This document shows positions 33,590-42,545 of a stretch of DNA of 64,000 bases, piece after piece (positions within the stretch are counted from its first letter, which is position 1; the number at the start of each line of letters is the position of its first letter). The DNA is from Chitinophaga sp. YR627 (GTDB taxonomy: Bacteria > Bacteroidota > Bacteroidia > Chitinophagales > Chitinophagaceae). The position numbers were made by a program, and so were the translations under genes. The notes beneath the pieces are model-generated. The model searched no databases, was not told where the DNA came from, and was given only the letters and a program-made list of their open reading frames with translations. Where the stretch lies: assembly GCF_900114995.1 (NCBI RefSeq), contig NZ_FOUX01000005.1, positions 868,001 to 932,000 on the forward strand. The letters run 5' to 3'.

Positions 33590-33919
33590 TTAAGACTCTG
33601 GAACACCAAACTATGGGGAAAAGTATATCCGGAGGAATACCTGATCGTTGACCTGAGAAGTAACGGTGGCGGTAACACGGGATGGGTATATCTTTTGCCC
33701 TACCTGATGACACAGCCGATCGATCAGGGGAATAATTACCTGCGGCTCTGTCCCGAAAACACGCCACGGGCTATTGCTGAGATAATACCGGATACAAAAT
33801 CCAGCTGGACAGATACCGCTCCGATTGACGCCACCGGTTTGCAACCAGAAAAAGATTTAAGCAAAATACCTCATACTGAATGGGTTGATTTTATCCGGAG
33901 AGACTTAAATCATTATTAA
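33590..33919 (+). pseudogene. 3' fragment of an S41-family peptidase gene
   Basis: The open frame has no start codon near its left end; a stop (tga) stands at 33587-33589. It reads RLWNTKLWGKVYPEEY then LIVDLRSNGGGNTGWVYLL, the core of S41 (C-terminal processing/tricorn) peptidases where D-L-R-x-N-G-G-G precedes the nucleophile region. The rest (PYLMTQPIDQGNNYLRL and onward) matches the character of that family, but the catalytic Ser segment that should follow is missing and the frame ends at 33919. The upstream two thirds of the gene are gone, replaced by the repeats and hairpin described above. It is a dead gene. Confidence 0.65.
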
Positions 33920-33976
33920 CATTTTTTATATAGAAAATCCCGATTTTCAGTTATATCTTTCGGCCCGTTATCTATA

Positions 33977-33984
33977 TATCTTTG
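33977..33984 (+). promoter_or_regulatory. Bacteroidota -7 box of the SPFH operon
   Basis: TATCTTTG fits TAnnTTTG exactly. A TTTC, one base off the -33 TTTG consensus, lies near 33957 at slightly short spacing. Transcription would start near 33990, leaving a leader of about 48 nt before the ATG at 34038. Confidence 0.55.
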
Positions 33985-34037
33985 TAGCATAATTAATAAA
34001 CCGATGCCCCAGCATTTATTAGTTATAACTGAAAACC

Positions 34038-34994
34038 ATGAACTTACCATTTATTGAAATCATTGAGTGGACCGAGAAAGACCCAAATCTGCTCATGTGG
34101 AAATTCCCTCACCGGGATGCAGACATTAAAAACGGCGCAAAACTGATTGTACGTGAATCCGAAAAAGCACTCCTGTTAAGTGAAGGTAAACTGGCAGACG
34201 TATTTGAAGCCGGCACGCATACACTGAGTACAGAAAACATCCCCCTGTTAAGCAGGTTAAAAGGATGGAAGTATGGCTTTCAGGCACCGTTTAAAGTAGA
34301 TGTCTATTATCTTTCCGCCAAACAATTTGTCAACCTCAAGTGGGGTACCCCTGCTCCGATCATGTTGTCTGACGCACAGTTCGGCCAGGTACGTGTAAGA
34401 GCCTTCGGTAGCTATAACGTACGTATTGCTGATACAGCGAAGTTCTTCCGGGAATACGCCGGCACGCTACCCTGGTTATCTGTAATGGACCTGCAAAACA
34501 AACTGAGAGATTTCATCGCGCCGAAATTCGGTGAAGCATTAGCTTCCGCCAACATTCAGGTACTCGATATTGCAGGTAATCTGTCTCTCCTGAACAATAA
34601 GATAAGACCACTCATTCAGCCTTATTTTGAAGCCTTCGGCATCGAAGTAACGGAGTTTGTTGTCAGCAGTGTCAACCTGCCTGATGAAGTGGCCAAACAT
34701 TTCGACACCATGACCAACATGAACATGGTGAAGGACATGGACGCTTATCTTAAATTCAATCAGGCTAACGCTGTTGGTCAAACGGGAACCGCCCTCAACG
34801 ATGCCGCTCAGCAGGGTGCTGCCATGGCCTATATGATGAATGCCATGAATGCACAGCATGCACAGAAGACGGAACAAAAACCCGCAGATGATCTGGAGTC
34901 TAGGTTGAAACAGCTTAAAACACTGCATGACAACGGACTGATCGATGCTGAAGAATACAAAGCAAAAAAAGCCGACATCTTATCCAAACTATAA
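34038..34994 (+). CDS. SPFH-domain protein, YdjI/virion-core-like, with SHOCT tail
   Basis: 318 aa. Residues about 1-235 form an SPFH (band 7-like) domain of the YdjI/COG4260 type: FIEIIEWTEKDPNLLMWKFP, then GAKLIVRESEKALLLSEGK and FGQVRVRAFGSYNVRIAD. A Met/Ala/Gln-rich linker (about 245-280) leads to a C-terminal SHOCT motif (LESRLKQLKTLHDNGLIDAE, then EYKAKKADILSKL). There is no N-terminal membrane helix, unlike flotillins. In Bacillus the homologue belongs to a PspA-linked membrane-stress operon with zinc-ribbon partners. Here it heads a four-gene operon: next gene after 4 bp, then 2 bp, then 24 bp. Confidence 0.88.
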   Translation: MNLPFIEIIEWTEKDPNLLMWKFPHRDADIKNGAKLIVRESEKALLLSEGKLADVFEAGTHTLSTENIPLLSRLKGWKYGFQAPFKVDVYYLSAKQFVNLKWGTPAPIMLSDAQFGQVRVRAFGSYNVRIADTAKFFREYAGTLPWLSVMDLQNKLRDFIAPKFGEALASANIQVLDIAGNLSLLNNKIRPLIQPYFEAFGIEVTEFVVSSVNLPDEVAKHFDTMTNMNMVKDMDAYLKFNQANAVGQTGTALNDAAQQGAAMAYMMNAMNAQHAQKTEQKPADDLESRLKQLKTLHDNGLIDAEEYKAKKADILSKL

Positions 34995-34998
34995 GCGG

Positions 34999-35247
34999 AT
35001 GGAGAATGACAATAAAAAGCTGTCGTTCATAGAACGTATGAAGCAGCGCGCCGTATCACAGGAACCTTACAGTGGAAAAGCCGAAGACTTTAACCCCGGC
35101 ACTAATCAATCCGCCTGCCCCAACTGTGGTGCAGGACGTGCCAGACAGGACGGACTGACACATTGCGCCTACTGCGGACATACCTTCATTAACACAACGC
35201 TCAGCGACGGACATTACATCAAAGGATCTGATAATTCTACAATTTAG
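34999..35247 (+). CDS. small zinc-ribbon protein
   Basis: 82 aa from the ATG at 34999, four bases after the SPFH stop. The N-terminus is a charged helix (MENDNKKLSFIERMKQRAVS); the middle is a four-Cys zinc ribbon, CPNCGAGRARQDGLTHCAYC, flanked by GHTFINTT. It probably serves as an adaptor that binds the SPFH protein or nucleic acid; that role is inference. It overlaps nothing and is 2 bp before the next gene, so the pair is translationally linked. Confidence 0.8.
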   Translation: MENDNKKLSFIERMKQRAVSQEPYSGKAEDFNPGTNQSACPNCGAGRARQDGLTHCAYCGHTFINTTLSDGHYIKGSDNSTI

Positions 35248-35249
35248 TT

Positions 35250-36224
35250 ATGGGTTTATTTAACCGCGGACAATCACAGGAAGACAAACTCCAGACCGAA
35301 ACAATTAAAAGTGAACTGGCAGCCCTCGAATCAAGGCTGGACAATTTCCTTGCAAAACTGAATGATCGGGTTGACCTCCTGATCGCCGGATTCATTGCTG
35401 AAGCGCCTGCTGTGATGGCGACTGATGACCGTTTCGGACAAGCCTATTACCGCTTCTCTTCCGGCATTAAAGGACAGGCCACCAACATGCGGGAGAAAGT
35501 AAGAGAAGTAATGGAAACACAGATAGAGCCTGCTTACAGCCGTTATGCTGATATCCTGTCTGCTGGTACAGACGCATACCGCCTCGTACACGACTGGCGT
35601 CATCGTTGCGCTGAGAAAGCCAATGACTGGGAAGACCAGCTGCAACACCGGATGGACACTGCCACCGAACAGGTAGAAAGAAAGGACTATGAACCGATCT
35701 TTCAGGACATGGTGAATCAATACATGCAGCAATGTAAATCAGTTCATTGTACACAATGCGGAGACAATCTGCAGATCGCACAGGTCTATTATCATAGTGC
35801 CTATGTTAACTGTCCTTCCTGTAATACACAGAACATCTTTGAACCTGGTGTTATCGCACGTGATCTCGAGCAAAACGCCCGTAAACTCGCAGAACAGCGT
35901 AGCAAACATTTCATGGATGCTCACGAGCAGAAAAGAGCGGAAGAAGAAGAACTCTATCAACAGATGCATACCCTGCAACTGAAAATGAGTTTCCAGGAAC
36001 TGCAGGCAAAAAGTGGTCCGCTATATACACAACTGCTCGCACTGAATCAGCAACGCGTGGCAGCAGAAGACGAGATACCGGTACAGCTGGATAAATATTA
36101 CAGGAACATCTTCGATGAACTGAACGGCTTACTCCCCGATCTGAAAGAACATCACGAAAAATTCTTCATATCGCTCCAGAATAACTACCAGCGACATGAC
36201 AGTAAACGTAGCATAAACCTTTAG
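35250..36224 (+). CDS. coiled-coil protein with central zinc ribbon
   Basis: 324 aa. Long amphipathic helices (about 8-40 and 205-255, the latter ARKLAEQRSKHFMDAHEQKR) flank a ribbon with CTQCGDNLQ and NCPSCNTQN (Cys pairs about 169/172 and 188/191). No signal peptide or membrane helix. The helical arms could polymerise or bind membrane, in the manner of PspA/Vipp1-associated proteins, but there is no direct homology. Third gene of the SPFH operon. I do not recognise a named family. Confidence 0.7.
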   Translation: MGLFNRGQSQEDKLQTETIKSELAALESRLDNFLAKLNDRVDLLIAGFIAEAPAVMATDDRFGQAYYRFSSGIKGQATNMREKVREVMETQIEPAYSRYADILSAGTDAYRLVHDWRHRCAEKANDWEDQLQHRMDTATEQVERKDYEPIFQDMVNQYMQQCKSVHCTQCGDNLQIAQVYYHSAYVNCPSCNTQNIFEPGVIARDLEQNARKLAEQRSKHFMDAHEQKRAEEEELYQQMHTLQLKMSFQELQAKSGPLYTQLLALNQQRVAAEDEIPVQLDKYYRNIFDELNGLLPDLKEHHEKFFISLQNNYQRHDSKRSINL

Positions 36225-36248
36225 TATAATATAAAAAACAACAGAACC

Positions 36249-36821
36249 ATGAGTCAGAACAACCCCCTTTTCGAACCTATTCACGGTATCAGCTTATTTG
36301 ATTATTCCGCAGCCAACGCAAAACTGGCAAACGGTGTAGGTGTTGATACGATCTGTGCTGCTCTCGGAGTAGAAATTCCGGTATGGGAAGACGCAAGCCA
36401 GGGATGGACACAGCGTATGCAGGAAGATTCCGACTTCATCGTGATCACGCAGATGGGTACCTACTTTGCACAGGCTGGAGAACACCCTAAATTAGGTGGC
36501 CTGCAGGCTGCAGGTGGTGCGGGTAACGCAGCTAATCTGCAAAGACTGGCTTCAGACCGTTACTTCTACGAAGAACTGTGTGGTGCACGTACCGCTGCAT
36601 ATGAAGCAGGTATGGACGGCGCACAATGGATACAGACGAACTACGGTATCTCTCTGGGCGACTTCCAGGAAGTAGCTATGCAGTGGATGCAGATACAATC
36701 GTCTTTAAGCGATGAAGAAATCCTGGAGTACACCAACTACATGGACGCGAAAAGACAGGAATACGCCAGAAAATTTGCCGATGAGAATGGCGGCAATATC
36801 GCTGACGACGTTGACTTCTAA
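36249..36821 (+). CDS. DUF6620-like protein
   Basis: 190 aa soluble helical protein. It begins MSQNNPLFEPIHGISLFDYS and contains GVGVDTICAALGVEIPVWE, with Trp/Tyr-rich helices and an acidic C-terminus (ENGGNIADDVDF). From memory it fits DUF6620, found in Bacteroidota and Proteobacteria next to SPFH or tellurite-type genes. Last gene of the four-gene operon, 24 bp after the coiled-coil protein and followed by a strong terminator. The function is unknown. Confidence 0.65.
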   Translation: MSQNNPLFEPIHGISLFDYSAANAKLANGVGVDTICAALGVEIPVWEDASQGWTQRMQEDSDFIVITQMGTYFAQAGEHPKLGGLQAAGGAGNAANLQRLASDRYFYEELCGARTAAYEAGMDGAQWIQTNYGISLGDFQEVAMQWMQIQSSLSDEEILEYTNYMDAKRQEYARKFADENGGNIADDVDF

Positions 36822-36830
36822 TCACATTAA

Positions 36831-36863
36831 AAAAGCCTTTCAGCATTACACTGAAAGGCTTTT
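36831..36863 (+). terminator. terminator of the SPFH operon
   Basis: Perfect 13-bp stem aaaagcctttcag / ctgaaaggctttt with a 7-nt loop, then atttttat. Its left flank is A-rich, so it also works for the convergent lipoprotein gene. Confidence 0.88.
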
Positions 36864-36883
36864 ATTTTTATATACACAACCAA

Positions 36884-37753
36884 CTAATAAACTTCATCAT
36901 TACGCTCCTGCACAAATGCAGGATGTCCATTGATCCACCCACGTACGCCATCATACATCACCTCGTACCAGATCCACTGCTTACCGTCTGTAATTACCTG
37001 TTGCATGTTCGCTCCCATAAATCCCAGCACTGCTTTTTCAGGGATCATCAGGATCGGCCGCAACGTGGAATCCGGTGCTTCAAACATCGGCACATCCGAC
37101 ACTGCCAGTAATTGCAGATCGCCTTTTAAAGGGACGGAAGGCACATTAAACCTGATCTTGTTCCGCGGATATAATTGCAGCAGATCACTCGCCTCCCTGA
37201 TAAGATGCGCTATGCGTGAATCTTCTGCCCCTTCCGGCAATGCGATCAGTTTAAAATGATCCTGTCCGCTTCTGCTATAGGAAAAGAAAGTACTATCCTT
37301 TCTCAGCACATTGTAGATATGTGTATCTCCATACGCCAGTTCACTAACGATCGGATAGTCGGCAAAGAAATACATGTTACCTATCCCGGCGGCAGCACCG
37401 CCATCTTCAAAAAGCGTATAACTCATTTCAACCGGAATCCCGTTATCATGATAAAGCGTTGCGTTCAGGGTATCTCTCCCGGCTACAGGCAGCAAACTCG
37501 CATTTGTCAGCTGTAAGGACGGCTCAGAGATCAATGCGATCAGCCCATCGATAACATACATTTCCCGCTGTAAAGAATCAGGCTCCTCCATCATATCGGC
37601 TGTAGCAATCATACTGTCAACAGCCACGACGGCACTGTCAGTCATTATGCTATCGGCCGGAGGCGGACTGCTTGCCTGGGAGATACAACCGGCAGCTGCA
37701 AACGCACCTAAAGTGCTCAGGATAAATATGTTGACATTTTTTATCCATTTCAT
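36884..37753 (-). CDS. lipoprotein with C-terminal SH3-like domain
   Basis: 289 aa with a lipoprotein signal ending AAAGC (Cys about residue 22) and a Ser/Pro/Asp-rich linker to about 65. The middle (about 80-195) is a beta-rich domain (LNATLYHDNGIPVEMSYTLF). The last 75 residues resemble a bacterial SH3 domain: LLAVSDVPMFEAPDSTLRPI, EKAVLGFMGANMQQ and WIWYEVMYDGVRGWING. SH3b domains bind peptidoglycan or ligands, so it may be a periplasmic envelope sensor. Converges on the SPFH operon; monocistronic. Confidence 0.7.
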   Translation of the reverse strand: MKWIKNVNIFILSTLGAFAAAGCISQASSPPPADSIMTDSAVVAVDSMIATADMMEEPDSLQREMYVIDGLIALISEPSLQLTNASLLPVAGRDTLNATLYHDNGIPVEMSYTLFEDGGAAAGIGNMYFFADYPIVSELAYGDTHIYNVLRKDSTFFSYSRSGQDHFKLIALPEGAEDSRIAHLIREASDLLQLYPRNKIRFNVPSVPLKGDLQLLAVSDVPMFEAPDSTLRPILMIPEKAVLGFMGANMQQVITDGKQWIWYEVMYDGVRGWINGHPAFVQERNDEVY

Positions 37754-37790
37754 GGCATAGAGTTATATTATTGATTTCTCAAATATAACT

Positions 37791-39530
37791 CTATTTCTTT
37801 TCTATCACCATATTCACTACTGCCATTGGCGGTAAGGAGACCTTCACTCCGGCTGCCGCATTTGCGCCATAGGGGGTCAGTGCAGCATAGTTATCAGGGC
37901 CTCCGGATACGCCTGCCGGTCCTGCACCATTCACAAATACCTTCCGGGAAAAGCCGGTCACGCCCTCTCCTCCTGTCAGCACAAACCAGTAAAAACGCGT
38001 ACCTGGATTAAAATTCTTAAAGTTCACTGTTACACTACGTGTCATATTAGCCCTGTTCACCAGGGTCAACCCCACTTCTCCGGAACTGAATGTCGAAGCA
38101 TAGGCACTGATACTCGAATTACTATCTGTCACAATCGCATTGATGCCCCGGTCGCCCAGGAATTTCTGAAAGAAATACTGGTAATAAAACGCCGGCCGTG
38201 GTGTCCATTTTGTCTCACCGGAAAGCGATTCGCCCTGACTGAACAGACCGTGGTCATTCCCGTTCTCCCATGCATTCGCCAGATCCCAGCGACTGGACAT
38301 ACCAAACTTATTACTGATCAGTTCTCCCCATACCATCACCGCATGCATACCTGCCACCTGCGATATCATCTGCTGAGAACCTACAGCGAATATATTCCAC
38401 TCGGTCAGCGCAATAGGCTTCGCCGCCACGCTATTCGCAGTAAAAGAACTATGCACATGATCATAGATCGCTCTTGTCACAGTAGCAGCAGATGCCAGTA
38501 TTTCCTGCGGATTTGAATTCGTATTGTAAGGCGTAAAATAACTATGTACAATATAAAAATCAGCTGTAGCGCCGACCTGTTGTAATACACCGGCATTCCA
38601 CTTTTTATCTGTATCGGTCGCCCAGATTGCCGGCTCATGCTCCAGCAACTGAGCGCCGATGTGAATTGTCTTTCCTGTTTCTGCTGCTGCCTTCCGCATG
38701 GAGTCAGCAAATACCTTGTAATGACGGCCATATAACTCTCCGCTGATCACCTGTGGCTGCCCGTCCTTATTCTGTGTTACATCTATCCGGTAGCCGGCCT
38801 GCCAGGTGCCATTACTTTCATTACCGATCTCCCAGTAACGGGTACGTCCGTTATCATATCGAACCCAGTCTGCCGCCAGGTGTGCCGCAGCCGCCACCGG
38901 ATTCGCAGCAGTACTATATCTGGCGTAGCCATAATTTACTGTAATCATCCCCTCATTACCTGTCTGCTGTAACATGCTATAATAGTTGTTCAGAGACAAT
39001 GTCCAGTCAGCCGTATTGTTCCCATACCAATATCCCGGATCGATCTTATTCCCATCTGCATCTGTCAGCTGTGCAGGCGCATCCGCAGGGGGCACGCCTA
39101 CCTGTCCGTTCCAGAAATAGATACTGCTGATATTCCCTCCGGGGAAGCGGATAATACCCGGACGCAGATTCGTCAGGTGTCCCATCAGTTTTGGCTGATT
39201 CACCATCTGACTCATATAGGGATTACTGTTATTACCAAACAGTGCGGGAGAGATCTTGGTGGTGATCGTAGATGCATCCACTGTAACACTATAAGGTGCA
39301 GATGCTGGCAGTGTCGCTTCTGTAAAAGTACCTGCCTTAAAGGTCTTTGGCGCCCATGACGACATAAAGAAACCTATACTGGAAGACAGCGCCGGGTCTT
39401 CAGGTACTATCACCGTAGTACCGGAAGTATCCGTCTCTTCTTCTTCGTATGGCTCACCGCTGTTTTTGTTGCAGGCCGTGCACAACAATATTTCCGAACA
39501 TAAAAAAAACAGGACCAATATGCGCTTCAT
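37791..39530 (-). CDS. clan GH-A glycoside hydrolase lipoprotein (GH51/GH79-like)
   Basis: 579 aa lipoprotein (signal ending LLCTAC, about residue 20). The fold is a clan GH-A (beta/alpha)8 barrel: RPGIIRFPGGNISSIYFWN near residue 130 marks the substrate strand, the acid/base Glu lies in RYWEIGNESNG (about 239) and the nucleophile Glu in PIALTEWNIF (about 375). The C-terminal 120 residues form a beta sandwich. The closest reading is an arabinofuranosidase- or glucuronidase-type enzyme, but the CAZy family cannot be fixed by eye. As last gene of the SusC/SusD operon it should trim the imported or surface-bound glycan, on the cell surface. Confidence 0.75.
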   Translation of the reverse strand: MKRILVLFFLCSEILLCTACNKNSGEPYEEEETDTSGTTVIVPEDPALSSSIGFFMSSWAPKTFKAGTFTEATLPASAPYSVTVDASTITTKISPALFGNNSNPYMSQMVNQPKLMGHLTNLRPGIIRFPGGNISSIYFWNGQVGVPPADAPAQLTDADGNKIDPGYWYGNNTADWTLSLNNYYSMLQQTGNEGMITVNYGYARYSTAANPVAAAAHLAADWVRYDNGRTRYWEIGNESNGTWQAGYRIDVTQNKDGQPQVISGELYGRHYKVFADSMRKAAAETGKTIHIGAQLLEHEPAIWATDTDKKWNAGVLQQVGATADFYIVHSYFTPYNTNSNPQEILASAATVTRAIYDHVHSSFTANSVAAKPIALTEWNIFAVGSQQMISQVAGMHAVMVWGELISNKFGMSSRWDLANAWENGNDHGLFSQGESLSGETKWTPRPAFYYQYFFQKFLGDRGINAIVTDSNSSISAYASTFSSGEVGLTLVNRANMTRSVTVNFKNFNPGTRFYWFVLTGGEGVTGFSRKVFVNGAGPAGVSGGPDNYAALTPYGANAAAGVKVSLPPMAVVNMVIEKK

Positions 39531-39605
39531 TCTTAAATACGTATTAATAAGTTTGTGCTATAACAGGTCCGCAGTAAAACTACTGCGGACCTATCATTGA
39601 TATTT

Positions 39606-40865
39606 CTATCTGATCTTCACTATCCTGAAATTGTCATATGCAGCATTGTAGACATCTACAGGTGCATCTTCTGTAATGAAGCGATAACCAAAGGCTACCA
39701 CACCACCCGCTTTCAGCAGGTCTCCCATTGTCTGGGCGCCTGCACCGGTCCCCTCTTTACCATCAGCCACTGTTTTGAAAGCAGATAAAGGAACAGTTAC
39801 GGTCTGCCATGCGCCTTTCGTTTCAAACTTTGCACCGGCAGCACCCGACCATGGCATATAACGATAAGCATAGTTATCTCCGAAACGCAACACGTTTATA
39901 CCAGCCGTCCAGGGTTCTTTAGTATTGATCTCAAACTTCAGCGCATAACTGGCTGCCTGCTCTGTCATGATCGCAGCTGTGAACATCGGTACGTCATTGA
40001 AGTTACCCGAACGGTTGCCATTCCACCACGCGCCATCATTGATGCCCACTCCGCCGAAAATGTTCTGCAGATATGCACCTCGTGTACCCGGGAACAAGGT
40101 CGCATCCGTCGTTCTGTTAGCGCCCCACCAGGCCCAGTTGAAAACAGCCTTCTCACCAGTCTCCCCGTCAGCCGTCAGATTACTGATCACATTCCCGCTC
40201 TGGTGATCATTCAGCGGACCATCTGATACCGCGTTACCATATTTCGCATGTATGACCAGTCTGCCGGTATCATCCCCCAGCGCTGGCATGATCATCCCTA
40301 CTCTGGTGCCTGCATCGTCTGCGATAAAATCGGTCACTTCTCTACCTCCAGGGAACACGATCTTATCGATCAGCCATAAGCTGGAACCATAAATGATAAG
40401 GGAATCTCCTGCCAGCGCATTTTCATTCGATATGGCGGCGATCGATGGAGGAGGAATTTCCAGGGTGAATGAATAACTTGTTTCACCATGACTGGTGATA
40501 ATATGGATGGTATTAGGCACATCCGGATCTGTCGCCTCTGTAGGCGCATTATCCGGGATGGTGACGATCAGGTGCGTACTGGTGTTGTAAGTCGGATTAA
40601 AGTACGCTGACTGTCCGTTAAAAGCTATTTTAACGATACCATCCAGGTTTTGTCCTGTGATCAGGATTAAGGTACCGGGCAATGTCCCGGTAAAGGCACT
40701 GTCTGTCTTAGTAGGGTCCAGCAGACTGACACCTGTCACGACAGGCGGCGCACCACTGGTGCTGTCGTCTTTGGAACAGGCAGCACAGCACACGGTGAAC
40801 AGGATCAGTAGATACAACGGCAACCTGTTCATATAACGGATAAACGTGAATATATTACGGGTCAT
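39606..40865 (-). CDS. surface glycan-binding protein (SGBP-B/SusE-position)
   Basis: 419 aa, or 408 from the Met at 40832, which is the more natural start of the lipoprotein signal (YLLILFTVCCAAC). Two IPT/TIG immunoglobulin-like domains follow (VTGVSLLDPTKTD..., PPSIAAISNENALAGDS), then a C-terminal domain of about 190 residues rich in Trp (VFNWAWWGANRT, GAWWNGNRSGNFND) that matches the SGBP_B xyloglucan-binding type. It binds the glycan at the outer surface and delivers it to SusC/SusD. It sits between SusD and the hydrolase, as in typical PULs for beta-glucans or xyloglucan. Confidence 0.82.
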   Translation of the reverse strand: MTRNIFTFIRYMNRLPLYLLILFTVCCAACSKDDSTSGAPPVVTGVSLLDPTKTDSAFTGTLPGTLILITGQNLDGIVKIAFNGQSAYFNPTYNTSTHLIVTIPDNAPTEATDPDVPNTIHIITSHGETSYSFTLEIPPPSIAAISNENALAGDSLIIYGSSLWLIDKIVFPGGREVTDFIADDAGTRVGMIMPALGDDTGRLVIHAKYGNAVSDGPLNDHQSGNVISNLTADGETGEKAVFNWAWWGANRTTDATLFPGTRGAYLQNIFGGVGINDGAWWNGNRSGNFNDVPMFTAAIMTEQAASYALKFEINTKEPWTAGINVLRFGDNYAYRYMPWSGAAGAKFETKGAWQTVTVPLSAFKTVADGKEGTGAGAQTMGDLLKAGGVVAFGYRFITEDAPVDVYNAAYDNFRIVKIR

Positions 40866-40881
40866 GATCAGTCAGTTTTAA

Positions 40882-42525
40882 TTAGAATTGATAAGGTACC
40901 GGGGGCTTCCTCAGATTAGGCGCAGCAGTCAGTTCAGCGGCAGGCAGCGGTAAAAGGAAATTGCTCTGTGTCACGGTATAGAATGCCGGCACATCAGAAG
41001 TGATCGTCCAGGAAGTGGCATTCGTAGCCGCATTCGCCGCAATACGATAAGTCCCTCTGTCCTGTGCATTGATCAATGCGATCGCTTTCGCCGGATCATA
41101 GTAATACAACCTTACAAGATCATACCAGGCCTGTCCTTCCATCGCTAACTCCAGTCTTCTTTCGATATAGATATCATCCCAGGTAAGCACTGTCTTTTCA
41201 GGTACACCCGCTCTTTTCCTGACCTTGTTGAAGTATAACAATGCCTGCGCATTGGTAGTAGAAGTGGATTTACCCAGCAATGCTTCTGCATAGATCAGGT
41301 ATACATCTGCAAGCCGCAGCATATAGGTATTGATCTCAGTATGCTGTTGTGTCACTTTACCATCGTTATCTTCCGGACGACCCACCACATACTTCTTCAC
41401 CCATGCCCTGGCATTATAACGTTCAGTACCCACATAGTTCCATGGTACCTGTAATTCCTGTACGATCTTCTTGCCCGGATTATTAGGATCATCTACTGAC
41501 TGATGGATATAGGAATAATGATCACCGGGGAACATAAACGTTCCTTTACGACGTTTATCATCTATCCGGTATAATTTCAGCTGATCCAGTGAAGCACCTA
41601 GATCACCACCCCAGCCATCACCAAAACCTGTTATTTCAGAACCATAGGCAAGGAATGCCTGCACACTGTTCTGTGTACCCCAGTCGCCATCATACTTCCA
41701 CTGTAAGGCAAACAGGCTCTCCGGATTATTGTTATTCTTCATCAGGAAGAGATCTTCATAATTATCCATCAGAGCGGCGCCACTGTTCATGATCACATCA
41801 TTGGCATACCAGGCGGCGCTATCCAGGTCTATCTGATTCTTTGAACCGGAGATACCGGCGCGTGTCAGGTACATTTTCGCCAGCATACCTTCCGCCGCCC
41901 ATTTGGTCAAACGGCCTTTCTGCATCGGTGCAGCGGGAAGATTTTCTGCGGCAAAACGGATATCACGGATGATAAATTCCCATACAGATGCTATTGTATT
42001 ACGGCTGATAGAAGTATCTGTCAGCAATACTTTGTTATCTGCAATGATCGGCACTGCTCCCCAGTTCTGCACCAGGTAAGAATAAGCCACGCCTCTCATA
42101 AAACGGCCTTCTGCAATACCTGCCTGTTTCACATTCTCAGGTACTGTTGATGCCGTATAGGTCACCAGATTACTGATGATCTGATTGGCCTGTGCCACTA
42201 CATTGAAGAAGGACGTCCAGGAACTGTATACTTCCGGTGTAACGTCTGTCGTCTGCATACGGATATTATCCACCTGGTAAGAACCAGACATTAGTACGCC
42301 CGCTCTTCCATCTCCGATACCATGAGAGGCTTTATCGTTGTAGGCAAACCATACAATGTTGTACAGTGGCGCCGTTCCTGCGAGGATCTGATCAGTGGTC
42401 TGATAGAAATTCACATCTACGATAGCGTCTTCCGGTGGTCTGTTCAGGAAGTCTTTACTACAGCCTGATGCAAAAAGCGTACAGGCAAGGGCGATCAGAT
42501 ATATATGATAATTTGTCTTTTTCAT
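40882..42525 (-). CDS. SusD/RagB-family nutrient-binding lipoprotein
   Basis: 547 aa from the ATG at 42525, which opens the signal peptide (MKKTNYHIYLIALACTLFAS, lipid Cys in SGCSKDF); the frame extends seven residues farther but the extra part is not signal-like. SusD markers include FLNRPPEDAI at the mature start, the TPR helices (ARFMRGVAYSYLVQNWGAVP-like block around 150) and the C-terminal YIERRLELAMEGQAWYDLVR. It closes the SusC barrel as a lid. Its start lies 21 bp after the susC stop. Confidence 0.93.
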   Translation of the reverse strand: MKKTNYHIYLIALACTLFASGCSKDFLNRPPEDAIVDVNFYQTTDQILAGTAPLYNIVWFAYNDKASHGIGDGRAGVLMSGSYQVDNIRMQTTDVTPEVYSSWTSFFNVVAQANQIISNLVTYTASTVPENVKQAGIAEGRFMRGVAYSYLVQNWGAVPIIADNKVLLTDTSISRNTIASVWEFIIRDIRFAAENLPAAPMQKGRLTKWAAEGMLAKMYLTRAGISGSKNQIDLDSAAWYANDVIMNSGAALMDNYEDLFLMKNNNNPESLFALQWKYDGDWGTQNSVQAFLAYGSEITGFGDGWGGDLGASLDQLKLYRIDDKRRKGTFMFPGDHYSYIHQSVDDPNNPGKKIVQELQVPWNYVGTERYNARAWVKKYVVGRPEDNDGKVTQQHTEINTYMLRLADVYLIYAEALLGKSTSTTNAQALLYFNKVRKRAGVPEKTVLTWDDIYIERRLELAMEGQAWYDLVRLYYYDPAKAIALINAQDRGTYRIAANAATNATSWTITSDVPAFYTVTQSNFLLPLPAAELTAAPNLRKPPVPYQF

Positions 42526-42545
42526 ACTGTCAGTTTTAAAGGGCA

